The notes under the pieces were generated by a model that worked only from the letters and a program-made list of their open reading frames with translations, was not told the DNA's origin and made no database searches. 64,000 bases of DNA, taken from Hanleya hanleyi (Eukaryota; Mollusca; Polyplacophora; Lepidopleurida; Hanleyidae). Where the stretch lies: assembly GCA_036873755.1 (NCBI GenBank), contig JAVTVY010037112.1:101188-165187 (forward strand), read 5' to 3'. Positions within the stretch are counted from its first letter, which is position 1. Every line of letters begins with the position of its first letter. This document shows positions 1-12,447 of this stretch, in pieces. The translations under genes and the position numbers were made by a program.

Positions 1-943
1 TAAACTCTGCCTAGAGATGTGTATATGAATGGAGCAGTATTTTGTCCCAACACTCACACGCCATTGTTGATGAAAATAGCGGGACTCTCGCTACCCTGAG
101 CAGACAATAGAACCATTACAGAATCTAGCGTCCCTGGCAGGTCTAGATCTGTACTGGTGCAGGCGACCAATAGGTAAAGACGGGTTGATTCATGTGTGAC
201 AAATGTAACGCTGTCAGTAAGAAAATGATGGTGAAACTGAAAATTGCGTTTTCATCGTTCTCTTTCTTTTTCTTGCCTTTTCATCGTTAAATCGTTCAAA
301 TGTATTTTATTTAACACCAGATAAATATTTTTTAATTTATTGTATCCTTGTTGCCGACAGAAAATTGCGGAAATGAATAATTTGAAAATTTGGACAAAAT
401 ATTGGCCACAAGTGCCTTTCAATAATATGACGACACTGAAAGTCACGATGTTGGCCATCTTAGATTAGTTCACATAAATCACATCGAGAGAGGGTAACCT
501 TTAGAGACAAAGAGGATATTCACATATGTTCAACACTGCGCGACCGTTGTTGATTTCAAAACGCCGTGTCAACATCGACTGTTCGATCTCGGATTGTTTG
601 TCGACTCAATCGCATAATTTGGATGAGTAACGTTCTCGGTGATCTTAGGTACATTTTCAAAGTTGCCAAATCGCATTCATTAATTTTCTATCACCAATGG
701 ACCGACGAAGATGCACATCAATCTTCGTTTCGGGGAGTATGTTGGCGAGCACTATGGGATGCAACTCTTAGTCCGGCAGATGTCGCTCTGCCGTGGTACA
801 TGACATTTATTCAGCGGTAAGGCAAGACATGACTGCATCATCACTGAATATCACGATTTGTAGAATGATATTTGACAGGCTTTCAACCAATGAAAACATT
901 ACGAAGGTACCATAAAATCCATTTAGCAACGAAACGACTAAAG

Positions 944-2381
944 TCTGTCCATTTTAATTAGTCGTCTACTTTGGAGCTTGCCAAAAATCAATAGTTTTTT
1001 CTTTATTTTTTTGCGGCGTGTTTAACAAACTGTACTCTCCGTGATATCGATAATATTTCACGCTTGAAATAACTTTGTAATTCTTTCCACAAAAAAACTC
1101 CAGTTTAATGTAGCGGGCCTCAATTACATAGGGAGACTAGACTAGTACCCATCCACTGCGCATGACCCGCTATCGCTAAGCTTGTGGACTAGTATCTACT
1201 AATGAAAAGACGTAATGGCGGCCAAATTTGAGCCCATACCTTCAACATGGAGTGTTTATGAAATGGCTTGATGCGTAGAGGAAGTGCTACAGATCAATGT
1301 GAAAACTATCGCTCAAGATATGCGTCTATTTCATCTTGCTTTAGGATTTGATAACGGATAGTGTTATATGATGATATTCTGTAAAAGATTGTTTCTTTTA
1401 TCGACCTTCAGTTCGGCCTTGTCAAGAACAGGCTGTACAGCTTGACGAGAGTGTCTGTGGGTCCGCGTCAGTCCGTAACGTCACAGCAGAATTTTACACA
1501 ACGTCACAATACGACGTTATAATGAAATTGTTAATCCGATTGTTGCATAACGTCACAAATACACGTCAACAGGTCATGACATCGCCGCTACAGTGAAGGT
1601 CGGCATTATAGAAGCCTGTCGTCAATCGGCCCAACGTTATTATACGACGGCGGCCAGTCTAATAGGAGACGTCATAATGTATTCATGCTCACTTGCACAA
1701 AGGTCATTGATGCCGTAAAAAGTAATAACAGGCGGTCCGTGGGAGTGTCGCTTATATCCCTTGCCCAGTGGAATTTCCGAATGATAAACTGCACACGCCT
1801 CTATGACCGTACAGAGCAATACAGACGATTAATGAATCAAACATGCTTAAAATTTATTTACAGTATACTCATTAAAAGATTGAAATCAAACCGCAACGGA
1901 ATCACGAGAAATTGGAAGATGAAATAAATTCAAAAGAACTGCCTTGGACTTCAATATACAGCTGTATTTATAGTACCTCAATGGACACCACCCAACAATA
2001 TTGGCAATACCAAATTATTTACAGAATTCTATTTTGAAAATATGGGGTAAAACCGATACCGATATATGTACCTTCTGCAACCAAAAGAAAGAAAGTATCC
2101 TGCTTTTATTTTTTGAATGTTTTTATTCGAAAGAAATTTGTGCTAGAGTTTTGTATGTTGAGAATTATAAATTTATGTCAAGCGTGATATATTATCGATT
2201 ACAAGCGTCTGATCCGTCATTCATAATTCAGCCGTCGTCTATTACAGAAGGATATCGCGGTGTAATGGTGGTCATTTTGTAGAGGCCAGTTTGTTCTACA
2301 CGATGCAAAAGAAAATTTATTCAGAGTTAACTACTGATTTTTTACAAGCTCCAAAGTAGACGACTAATTAAAATGGACAGA
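944..2381. mobile_element. 1.44-kb segment with about 50-bp terminal inverted repeats inside each satellite unit
   Basis: The left end (944-994, starting TCTGTCCATTTTAATTAG) is the reverse complement, with a few mismatches, of the right end (2331-2381). The same pair recurs at 3389-4828 and 5836-7274. The segment has the shape of a non-autonomous DNA transposon embedded in the satellite monomer. It has no transposase. It contains the LINE fragment and a piece of the dispersed repeat found at 19.2 and 42.3 kb, so it is composite. I could not identify a clear target-site duplication. Several ACGTCAC-type motifs lie at 1480-1570. Confidence 0.7.
1930..2282 (+). pseudogene. Decayed LINE 3' fragment (zf-RVT-like), satellite unit 1
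   Basis: The region translates to the C-terminal part of a non-LTR retrotransposon reverse transcriptase, split over two frames. An upstream frame resembles the WxxIY...YQ...ILF stretch that precedes the zinc-binding region. The next frame (2001-2282) has CTFCNQKKESILLLFFEC, which matches the CxxC...E-x-I-x-L-x-F-x-x-C pattern of the zf-RVT domain. A similar motif, CSFCNNDRETILHLFWSC, lies at about 23.2 kb in this window. The fragment is short, frameshifted and without catalytic motifs, so it is a molecular fossil amplified as part of the satellite. Confidence 0.7.
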
Positions 2382-4376
2382 TTATAACTCCATAATCACA
2401 TAGAAAATTCTCTTAGCTATGTACAACATCCAATAGTACAAGGGTTAAACTCTGCCTAGAAATGTGTATATGAATGGAGCAGTATTTTGTCCCAACACTC
2501 ACACGCCATTGTTGATGAAAATAGCGGGACTCTCGCTACCCTGAGCAGACAATAGAACCATTACAGAATCTAGCGTCCCTGGCAGGTCTAGATCTGTACT
2601 AGTGCAGGCGACCAATAGGTAAAGACGGGTTGATTCATGTGTGACAAATGTAACGCTGTCGGTAAGAAAATGATGGTGAAACTGAAAATTGCGTTTTCAT
2701 CGTTCTCTTTCTTTTTCTTGCCTTTTCATCGTTAAATCGTTCAAATGTATTTTATTTAACACCAGATAAATATTTTTTAATTTATTGTATCCTTGTTGCC
2801 GACAGAAAATTGCGGAAATGAATAATTTGAAAATTTGGACAAAATATTGGCCACAAGTGCCTTTCAATAATATGACGACACTGAAAGTCACGATGTTGGC
2901 CATCTTAGATTAGTTCACATAAATCACATCGAGAGAGGGTAACCTTTAGAGACAAAGAGGATATTCACATATGTTCAACACTGCGCGACCGTTGTTGATT
3001 TCAAAACGCCGTGTCAACATCGACTGTTCGATCTCGGATTGTTTGTCGACTCAATCGCATAATTTGGATGAGTAACGTTCTCGGTGATCTTAGGTACATT
3101 TTCAAAGTTGCCAAATCGCATTCATTAATTTTCTATCACCAATGGACCGACGAAGATGCACATCAATCTTCGTTTCGGGGAGTATGTTGGCGAGCACTAT
3201 GGGATGCAACTCTTAGTCCGGCAGATGTCGCTCTGCCGTGGTACATGACATTTATTCAGCGGTAAGGCAAGACATGACTGCATCATCACTGAATATCACG
3301 ATTTGTAGAATGATATTTGACAGGCTTTCAACCAATGAAAACATTACGAAGGTACCATAAAATCCATTTAGCAACGAAACGACTAAAGTCTGTCCATTTT
3401 AATTAGTCGTCTACTTTGGAGCTTGCCAAAAATCAATAGTTTTTTCTTTATTTTTTTGCGGCGTGTTTAACAAACTGTACTCTCCGTGATATCGATAATA
3501 TTTCACGCTTGAAATAACTTTGTAATTCTTTCCACAAAAAAACTCCAGTTTCATGTAGCGGGCCTCAATTACATAGGGAGACTAGACTAGTACCCATCCA
3601 CTGCGCATGACCCGCTATCGCTAAGCTTGTGGACTAGTATCTACTAATGAAAAGACGTAATGGCGGCCAAATTTGAGCCCATACCTTCAACATGGAGTGT
3701 TTATGAAATGGCTTGATGCGTAGAGGAAGTGCTACAGATCAATGTGAAAACTATCGCTCAAGATATGCGTCTATTTGATCTTGCTTTAGGATTTGATAAC
3801 GGATAGTGTTATATGATGATATTCTGTAAAAGATTGTTTCTTTTATCGACCTTCAGTTCGGCCTTGTCAAGAACAGGCTGTACAGCTTGACGAGAGTGTC
3901 TGTGGGTCCGCGTCAGTCCGTAACGTCACAGCAGAATTTTACACAACGTCACAATACGACGTTATAATGAAATTGTTAATCCGATTGTTGCATAACGTCA
4001 CAAATACACGTTAACAGGTCATGACATCGCCGCTACAGTGAAGGTCGGCATTATTAGAAGCCTGTCGTCAATCGGCCCAACGTTATTATACGACGGCGGC
4101 CAGTCTAATAGGGAGACGTCATAATGTATTCATGCTCACTTGCACAAAGGTCATTGATGCCGTAAAAAGTAATAACAGGCGGTCCGTGGGAGTGTCGCTT
4201 ATATCCCTTGCCCAGTGGAATTTCCGAATGATAAACTGCACACGCCTCTATGACCGTACAGAGCAATACAGACGATTAATGAATCAAACATGCTTAAAAT
4301 TTATTTACAGTATACTCATTAAAAGATTGAAATCAAACCGCAACGGAATCACGAGAAATTGGAAGATGAACTAAAT

Positions 4377-4729
4377 TCAAAAGAACTGCCTTGGACTTCA
4401 ATATACAGCTGTATTTATAGTACCTCAATGGACACCACCCAACAATATTGGCAATACCAAATTATTTACAGAATTCTATTTTGAAAATATGGGGTAAAAC
4501 CGATACCGATATATGTACCTTCTGCAACCAAAAGAAAGAAAGTATCCTGCTTTTATTTTTTGAATGTTTTTATTCGAAAGAAATTTGTGCTAGAGTTTTG
4601 TATGTTGAGAATTATAAATTTATGTCAAGCGTGATATATTATCGATTACAAGCGTCTGATCCGTCATTCATAATTCAGCCGTCGTCTATTACAGAAGGAT
4701 ATCGCGGTGTAATGGTGGTCATTTTGTAG
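4377..4729 (+). pseudogene. Decayed LINE 3' fragment, satellite unit 2
   Basis: Copy of the zf-RVT-like fragment described at 1930-2282, carried by the second satellite unit. The 93-codon frame at 4448-4729 is identical to unit 1. Confidence 0.7.
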
Positions 4730-6822
4730 AGGCCAGTTTGTTCTACACGATGCAAAAGAAAATTTATTCAGAGTTAACTACTGATTTTTTACAAGCTCCA
4801 AAGTAGACGACTAATTAAAATGGACAGATTATAACTCCATAATCACATAGAAAATTCTCTTAGCTATGTACAACATCCAATAGTACAAGGGTTAAACTCT
4901 GCCTAGAGATGTGTATATGAATGGAGCAGTATTTTGTCCCAACACTCACACGCCATTGTTGATGAAAATAGCGGGACTCTCGCTACCCTGAGCAGACAAT
5001 AGAACCATTACAGAATCTAGCGTCCCTGGCAGGTCTAGATCTGTACTAGTGCAGGCGACCAATAGGTAAAGACGGGTTGATTCATGTGTGACAAATGTAA
5101 CGCTGTCGGTAAGAAAATGATGGTGAAACTGAAAATTGCGTTTTCATCGTTCTCTTTCTTTTTCTTGCCTTTTCATCGTTAAATCGTTCAAATGTATTTT
5201 ATTTAACACCAGATAAATATTTTTTAATTTATTGTATCCTTGTTGCCGACAGAAAATTGCGGAAATGAATAATTTGAAAATTTGGACAAAATATTGGCCA
5301 CAAGTGCCTTTCAATAATATGACGACACTGAAAGTCACGATGTTGGCCATCTTAGATTAGTTCACATAAATCACATCGAGAGAGGTTAACCTTTAGAGAC
5401 AAAGAGGATATTCACATATGTTCAACACTGCGCGACCGTTGTTGATTTCAAAACGCCGTGTCAACATCGACTGTTCGATCTCGGATTGTTTGTCGACTCA
5501 ATCGCATAATTTGGATGAGTAACGTTCTCGGTGATCTTAGGTACATTTTCAAAGTTGCCAAATCGCATTCATTAATTTTCTATCACCAATGGACCGACGA
5601 AGATGCACATCAATCTTCGTTTCGGGGAGTATGTTGGCGAGCACTATGGGATGCAACTCTTAGTCCGGCAGATGTCGCTCTGCCGTGGTACATGACATTT
5701 ATTCAGCGGTAAGGCAAGACATGACTGCATCATCACTGAATATCACGATTTGTAGAATGATATTTGACAGGCTTTCAACCAATGAAAACATTACGAAGGT
5801 ACCATAAAATCCATTTAGCAACGAAACGACTAAAGTCTGTCCATTTTAATTAGTCGTCTACTTTGGAGCTTGCCAAAAATCAATAGTTTTTTCTTTATTT
5901 TTTTGCGGCGTGTTTAACAAACTGTACTCTCCGTGATATCGATAATATTTCACGCTTGAAATAACTTTGTAATTCTTTCCACAAAAAAACTCCAGTTTCA
6001 TGTAGCGGGCCTCAATTACATAGGGAGACTAGATTAGTACCCATCCACTGCGCATGACCCGCTATCGCTAAGCTTGTGGACTAGTATCTACTAATGAAAA
6101 GACGTAATGGCGGCCAAATTTGAGCCCATACCTTCAACATGGAGTGTTTATGAAATGGCTTGATGCGTAGAGGAAGTGCTACAGATCAATGTGAAAACTA
6201 TCGCTCAAGATATGCGTCTATTTGATCTTGCTTTAGGATTTGATAACGGATAGTGTTATATGATGATATTCTGTAAAAGATTGTTCTTTTATCGACCTTC
6301 AGTTCGGCCTTGTCAAGAACAGGCTGTACAGCTTGACGAGAGTGTCTGTGGGTCCGCGTCAGTCCGTAACGTCACAGCAGAATTTTACACAACGTCACAA
6401 TACGACGTTATAATGAAATTGTTAATCCGATTGTTGCATAACGTCACAAATACACGTCAACAGGTCATGACATCGCCGCTACAGTGAAGGTCGGCATTAT
6501 TAGAAGCCTGTCGTCAATCGGCCCAACATTATTATACGACGGCGGCCAGTCTAATAGGGAGACGTCATAATGTATTCATGCTCACTTGCACAAAGGTCAT
6601 TGATGCCGTAAAAAGTAATAACAGGCGGTCCGTGGGAGTGTCGCTTATATCCCTTGCCCAGTGGAATTTCCGAATGATAAACTGCACACGCCTCTATGAC
6701 CGTACAGAGCAATACAGACGATTAATGAATCAAACATGCTTAAAATTTATTTACAGTATACTCATTAAAAGATTGAAATCAAACCGCAACGGAATCACGA
6801 GAAATTGGAAGATGAACTAAAT

Positions 6823-7175
6823 TCAAAAGAACTGCCTTGGACTTCAATATACAGCTGTATTTATAGTACCTCAATGGACACCACCCAACAATATTGGCAA
6901 TACCAAATTATTTACAGAATTCTATTTTGAAAATATGGGGTAAAACCGATACCGATATGTGTACCTTCTGCAACCAAAAGAAAGAAAGTATCCTGCTTTT
7001 ATTTTTTGAATGTTTTTATTCGAAAGAAATTTGTGCTAGAGTTTTGTATGTTGAGAATTATAAATTTATGTCAAGCGTGATATATTATCGATTACAAGCG
7101 TCTGATCCGTCATTCATAATTCAGCCGTCGTCTATTACAGAAGGATATCGCGGTGTAATGGTGGTCATTTTGTAG
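6823..7175 (+). pseudogene. Decayed LINE 3' fragment, satellite unit 3
   Basis: Third copy of the same fragment. The frame at 6894-7175 differs from the others by one residue (Ile to Met in TDTDMCTFC). Confidence 0.7.
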
Positions 7176-7862
7176 AGGCCAGTTTGTTCTACACGATGCA
7201 AAGGAAAATTTATTCAGAGTTAACTACTGATTTTTGACAAGCTCCAAAGTAGACGACTAATTAAAATGGACAGATTATAACTCCATAATCACATAGAAAA
7301 TTCTCTTAGCTATGTACAACATCCAATAGTACAAGGGTTAAACTCTGCCTAGAAATGTGTATATGAATGGAGCAGTATTTTGTCCCAACACTCACACGCC
7401 ATTGTTGATGAAAATAGCGGGACTCTCGCTACCCTGAGCAGACAATAGAACCATTACAGAATCTAGCGTCCCTGGCAGGTCTAGATCTGTACTAGTGCAG
7501 GCGACCAATAGGTAAAGACGGGTTGATTCATGTGTGACAAATGTAACGCTGTCGGTAAGAAAATGATGGTGAAACTGAAAATTGCGTTTTCATCGTTCTC
7601 CTTCTTTTTCTTGCTTTTTCATCGTTAAATCGTTCAAATGTATTTTATTTAACACCAGATAAATATTTTTAAATTTATTGTATCCTTGTTGCCGACAGAA
7701 AATTGCGGAAATGAATAATTTGAAAATTTGGACAAAATATTGGCCACAAGTGCCTTTCAATAATATGACGACACTGAAAGTCACGATGTTGGCCATCTTA
7801 GATTAGTTCACATAAATCACATCGAGAGAGGTTAACCTTTAGAGACAAAGAGGATATTCACA

Positions 7863-8208
7863 GAGGCGGGGGTCTGCCCCCTTCTCCCTCTTCTACACTG
7901 CGGTACACCAAAATGGTCACGTCGGATAGGATTTACTGACATCGCGTGCTACAGTATACAATGTTCAATTGGCAGGTTTATGTTGTGTTCCAATTTCGGT
8001 CTGAGATGTGAAGTCAAACGGTGCGTGACCTAGTAAAAAAATATCCAAAGGTCCCGCGGTGGCACTCGTCGGCGCAAGCAATCGCATCTGTAAGCAACTT
8101 TACAGTTAGGCCCATTTTCGGGGTTGACTACTTGACACTAACGGATATTAGATAATAAGATTTTGAATTTTGTTTCTGTCTGTCAACATGCCATGTTGTC
8201 AGCAAATT
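7863..8208. other. Unassigned spacer
   Basis: Single-copy-looking sequence between the satellite array and the SINE-like element. No gene or repeat recognised. Confidence 0.5.
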
Positions 8209-8721
8209 GTTTCATCAGTTGTTGCATTGCAGCTAATGCCACAACTGCATTTTGACAACTGCAGGCGCCTCCATCACTCGAATAAAGTGGTAGGGTCATG
8301 ATGTTGATGCTTATTGTCACAACTGGGGACCAGTAATTATTTAACGCATCATATATCACGTTTGATGTTTGAATAAATCTTTGATATATCCACGCGAGTG
8401 GTTGGTGGGTGTCTGGTGGGCACGGGATCCTGTTGCTTCAACGCATTTAGCTGAGAATAAACAGGAACTCGATAATGTGTTGTCTAGCCCTGTAATATGA
8501 CTTGTCTTTATTGCACCATGTAAGCGTCCTGTCTATGTCTTGTGCGCTGTGCTCCGTGTTTTATAGGGTGGATGGGGGGTGCCCGGTTACATGCGGCTTC
8601 AAAGATTTCTTCTTTGAGATAGCAGGAACGCAACATGGCTGGATGGTGCTTAGTTGGTTTGTCGCAATATAGCTGATAATTGTTGAAAGCGACGTTAAAT
8701 TCTATTCACTCACTCACTCAC
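8209..8721 (+). mobile_element. SINE-like retroposon with (CACT)n tail, copy 1
   Basis: A 12-bp direct repeat TGTCAGCAAATT flanks the element at 8197-8208 and 8722-8733, which is a perfect target-site duplication. The 3' end has GAAAGCGACGTTAAATTC followed by repeated CACT. The 3' roughly 310 bp are clearly homologous to 31238-31550. No coding capacity. It is 16 bp from the DIRS left end. The 5' 200 bp (8209-8414) lack a second copy in the window, so the 5' boundary rests on the duplication alone. Confidence 0.75.
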
Positions 8722-8737
8722 TGTCAGCAAATTAACA

Positions 8738-8928
8738 ATTTCTTGCGCTGTAAAACTCACCTTCACATACCTTATTGCTATCGTGTTCCTACGCGATTGC
8801 TCTATTGTAAAACCTTACCACAGAACCAAAAGAAAATAGTCCCTGTAATGCCCAATGCCCATGCGCGAGTACCCAGTACCCTCTCTGTCTGACCACGTCA
8901 CTTCTTTTCTTTCCTCTACAATCGTAGC
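8738..8928 (+). repeat. DIRS left inverted terminal repeat
   Basis: From CACCTTCACATACCTTATTG onward to about 8928 it is the reverse complement of 15888-16060 with few mismatches. The outermost about 16 bp (TTTCTTGCGCTG...) are not in the right terminus but are complemented in the internal region at 15770-15787, which places the end near 8738. Confidence 0.9.
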
Positions 8929-9141
8929 GGTCAGACGTGGTTTCTAAGTGCTCTAGTAAAAGTTTCAAGATCTACATCTGGAATACCACGAATTTCCTTA
9001 CTCATTACCTTGGATTACCTACGGAGATTTCCTGGGATATTACCTTGAGAAGAGAGGGGAATATTACCAAATTCCTGGATTCGAGATTCCTACCTGGACT
9101 TCAAACACGTCAGGAAGTATACGTGTCGAATCATAATAAAG

Positions 9142-12051
9142 ATGGCGTCCGTCTTCTGTGTTGTTTGTGGACGATCGAAACCCACGACGGATCCGCATTC
9201 AGCTTGTCAGCCGTGTAGAGGTGTTTGGTGCGATCAATATGCTAAATGTGCGGAATGTGAGCTTTGGCCCGACAACGTATTCCAACAATATCTTGTCGGT
9301 TCATATGACGGTGAAATTTTGCCCCCGCCCGGCTTCGATAGGGCCGAGAGCTTGGTCGCCTCTCCGTCTCGCTCTTCTGTGAACGAGCCGGACGAGTCTG
9401 CATCTCTTGATATGTCCGTAACGCATGATATGGATGTAACTTCATCTAATAAATTGCCGAATGTCGTAAGCATTTCTCCTCCTCCTAGCACCCATTCTGT
9501 TTATCTAGGGACCAAGGTGGAGAACGAAGATGGCGGCCGTCCCGCAGGTAAGCTATTGCACGGGACGCCCTTGACCGTGACGGCTACCTTTGATCGTACA
9601 TCTGTGACGTCACTTCCGACCGAAGGTCCCCTGTTCAGAATAGTGAATCCGGAGAGTGTGACTTCTACCCTAGTCAAGGACCCGTCACTTCCGGAGAATC
9701 TGTCGTCATCTCGGCTCAGCTCATCTACGTCTACATTAATTACGGAGATGCCAGCTGTTCCAGCGACTGTAATATCACCTCGTCCTGTGCAGTCTACGGT
9801 GATTATTACACCCGTTTCCGGTTTTGCTGAGTCTCGCCATTCCCTCTTGAATGTACCGAGACTATCCAGGGCGCCTTTGCAACAGCCGTTGTCGGCACCT
9901 CCCCAGCTTACTCAACCGGAACATTGTCAACGTATGCCTGTGTCCAGTTACGACTTCCGGCCTACGGTAGCTCCGATTATATCGGATGCTTATATGCAAC
10001 CACTGACTTCATACCTTCCGGTATCGTCTTACCTTCCGGTATCGTCTTACCTTCCGGTATCATCGTCTCACATCGGAACTTCCGCCACTTTTTCTGCGCA
10101 TGCTCCGACGTCGGCTACTACATCCTACTATAGGACTGCCTCTACGTACGATGTTCCTGTTGATGCATCGGTTTATGGTATTCCGGGTCTTTCATCGATG
10201 TAAGATACTAGAGTTACGTCATCTATGAACATAATTCCGGTTACGTCATCGGTGCATAGCAGTCCGGCTCTTCCCTATACTGCACCTCCGTATTCTCCAC
10301 TTCCTGTACGTAGTGCAGTATATAGGCCTACATCGTATCCTTCTGTGGCTTCTGTAGCCCGACCTTTTGATGTACCCCGTCGAGTGTATCCTACTGCACG
10401 TATTCCTACACGACCGACTTCCGGTACATCGGGTGCTTACTTCCGTTCTCCTACTCCTAGGCCTGTTAGATATGCTATGCCATATCATGCGCCTATACCG
10501 AGACGGCAAGTGAGGATTGCTCACCCACGTCTGCCTAGATACCCAGCTAGGCCTGCGATGTCACAGTATGCGGCTGCTTCCGGTTCCGCCTTACTTCCTC
10601 CTTCTGATAGGCAGTGCCCTCCAGCAACATCTATTCCTGCCAGCCTTTTCGATAGGTTCAATAGATTGTCTGCTGATTTTGCAGCCCTACAGCGTGACAT
10701 GTTGATGCCTCCTCCACCACCTCCTACACCACTTCCGGTGCCTGAGTGGGCTGGCTATCAACCTCGCCCCGTATCATCAAGGAGGCCGACTTCCGATTCC
10801 CACCCTCATCTACCACTTGATCTCTCGCAAGGTAGTAGACCTACACCTCCTTCGTTTGTGCCCAGGTTTACCTCTGTGGATCCTGTGACAGTGAATAACG
10901 TTGAGCCGGAAGTGGAAGAACGGACTTCCTTGTTTGATGCTGATCCGGATCTCGCCGCGTCCAGTTATTCTGATATACTGGCACGCCTTTACGAGTTGTT
11001 TCCGGATATGACTCCTCCGCCAGTTGTGGAATCCAGAAGGGTCACTGCGATGTCAGATCTCAGACAAGAGCCATCTCATCGCACATCACCTCCGCCTTCT
11101 AGAGCCGTTTTCGAATGTGCTGAACGCATGCGGGATGCCTTCTCTCTTCCTAAGACCCAAGATGAGAGGCAACGACAACAGGAATCTAGATCTCTATTTA
11201 AGAAATCTAATGGTGTCTTCCCGCTGGAGCGACCCGTTTTCCGGTCGTATTCAGTACACGGTTCACCCTGGCACGATCGAGCTGCAGTCCAGGAACCAGA
11301 ACTCGATCAATTTCTTGGAGTTACTCCGCCCAAGAAAGACATTCCTCTTTCTGTTCGTCAGATTTGTCTACTGGAGGACACTTCTAGACAGGAGGTGGCG
11401 ATTACTTCCCATCTGGATTGGTTCCTATATACCATTCGTACGATCCTTAATCGCATACCTCAGACGTCAGCTTCCGGTTTCGTGTCTGTTCCTGTTGATG
11501 ACGTCAACCTGATGAAGGACTTCTTGACGGCAGCTGCGCGTGCGGACGCGGACTTGATGGCATCTTCAGTCTTCATGTCCGCTATGTTCGTACACTTAAG
11601 GCGTCTGGCACTGTTCACGGCCCTGCCTACGTATACTCCGTCCAGTGTGAGGTCGTCCTTAAGGGAGCAGTCCCCCGCCTCGGGACTTCTGTTTGCCGGT
11701 GTACTACCAAAGCTGCAGAATGAAATGTCCTCTGCCAGGACCACGCATTCCTATTTTGCACCTCAACAGAGGAAGCGATCGGCCCCAGAGGCCTCGACGT
11801 CGTATTCCTCGGCCCCGAAGAAAGCTTCGTCTTCAAGTTCTTCTTCCGGTGCTGGTGCCAAGAAGGATGCGCCCTCCTCTTCGAAATCTGGCGGAGGCTC
11901 GAAGGGAGGGGGAGCGGCCACTCTAAACGTGGTGGCGGAAAAGGGAAGTCCGCTAAAGCTCCCAGAGAAATGGAGGGCAGTTCGGGCCATGCAGATGTGC
12001 TTCTTGATTCTTGATGGCATGTCTTCATGTCCGCTATGTTCGTACACTTAA
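9142..12051 (+). pseudogene. DIRS gag-like ORF1, interrupted by a TAA
   Basis: Frame 1 runs from ATG 9142 (context AAAGATGG) to 12051 with one internal stop, TAA at 10201-10203; the next in-frame ATG is at 10225. The N-terminus has a cysteine cluster (CVVC at residues 6-9, then CQPC, C and CAEC by residue 39), probably a zinc-binding module. The middle is low-complexity, rich in Pro, Ser, Thr and Tyr, with a three-copy YLPVSS repeat just before the stop. The C-terminal part (after codon about 760) is more conserved-looking and ends in a Ser/Lys/Gly-rich basic tail suited to nucleic-acid binding. Position before RT and composition support a Gag-like role in DIRS; sequence alone does not prove it. 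The frame ends at 12051 inside a duplicated segment, whose second copy is in the RT frame. Confidence 0.8.
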
Positions 12052-12447
12052 GGCGTCTGGCACTGTTCACGGCCCTGCCTACGTATACTCCGTCCAGTGT
12101 GAGGTCGTCCTTAAGGGAGCAGTCCCCCGCCTCGGGACTTCTGTTTGCCGGTGTACTACCAAAGCTGCAGAATGAAATGTCCTCTGCCAGGACCACGCAT
12201 TCCTATTTTGCACCTCAACAGAGGAAGCGATCGGCCCCAGAGGCCTCGACGTCGTATTCCTCGGCCCCGAAGAAAGCTTCGTCTTCAAGTTCTTCTTCCG
12301 GTGCTGGTGCCAAGAAGGATGCGCCCTCCTCTTCGAAATCTGGCGGAGGCTCGAAGGGAGGGGGAGCGGCCACTCTAAACGTGGTGGCGGAAAAGGGAAG
12401 TCCGCTAAAGCTCCCAAGAAATGAGGGCACGGGCCATGCAGATGTGC
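11554..12447 (+). repeat. About 440-bp tandem duplication within gag
   Basis: 11554-12000 is repeated at 12010-12447, an offset of 452 bp. The central 390 bp look identical; the ends have small indels (a 5-bp loss near 12020, a few bases near 11965 and 12417). Because 452 is not a multiple of three, the second copy lies in another frame, which is continuous with reverse transcriptase. It therefore duplicates the gag C-terminus and shifts the gag/pol relation. Confidence 0.95.

Larger units (their letters stand above)
1..7862. repeat. 2.45-kb-unit satellite array (3 full units plus a partial fourth)
   Basis: Units start at 1, 2446, 4893 and 7339 with the same opening (TAAACTCTGCCTAGARATG). 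Unit lengths are 2445, 2447 and 2446 bp, and the units look almost identical, differing by scattered single bases and 1-bp indels. The fourth copy stops after about 523 bp, where the shared GAGGATATTCA switches to unrelated sequence near 7862. The window opens at a unit start, so the array probably continues to the left. Small ORFs inside the unit (68, 84, 80 and 93 codons) recur only because the whole unit was copied; they are not evidence of coding. The similarity implies recent amplification or homogenisation. Confidence 0.95.

Noticed and set aside
566..820. 84-codon frame conserved in three satellite units
   Set aside because: Conservation is explained by the near-identical satellite copies; no family resemblance or codon-level selection visible.
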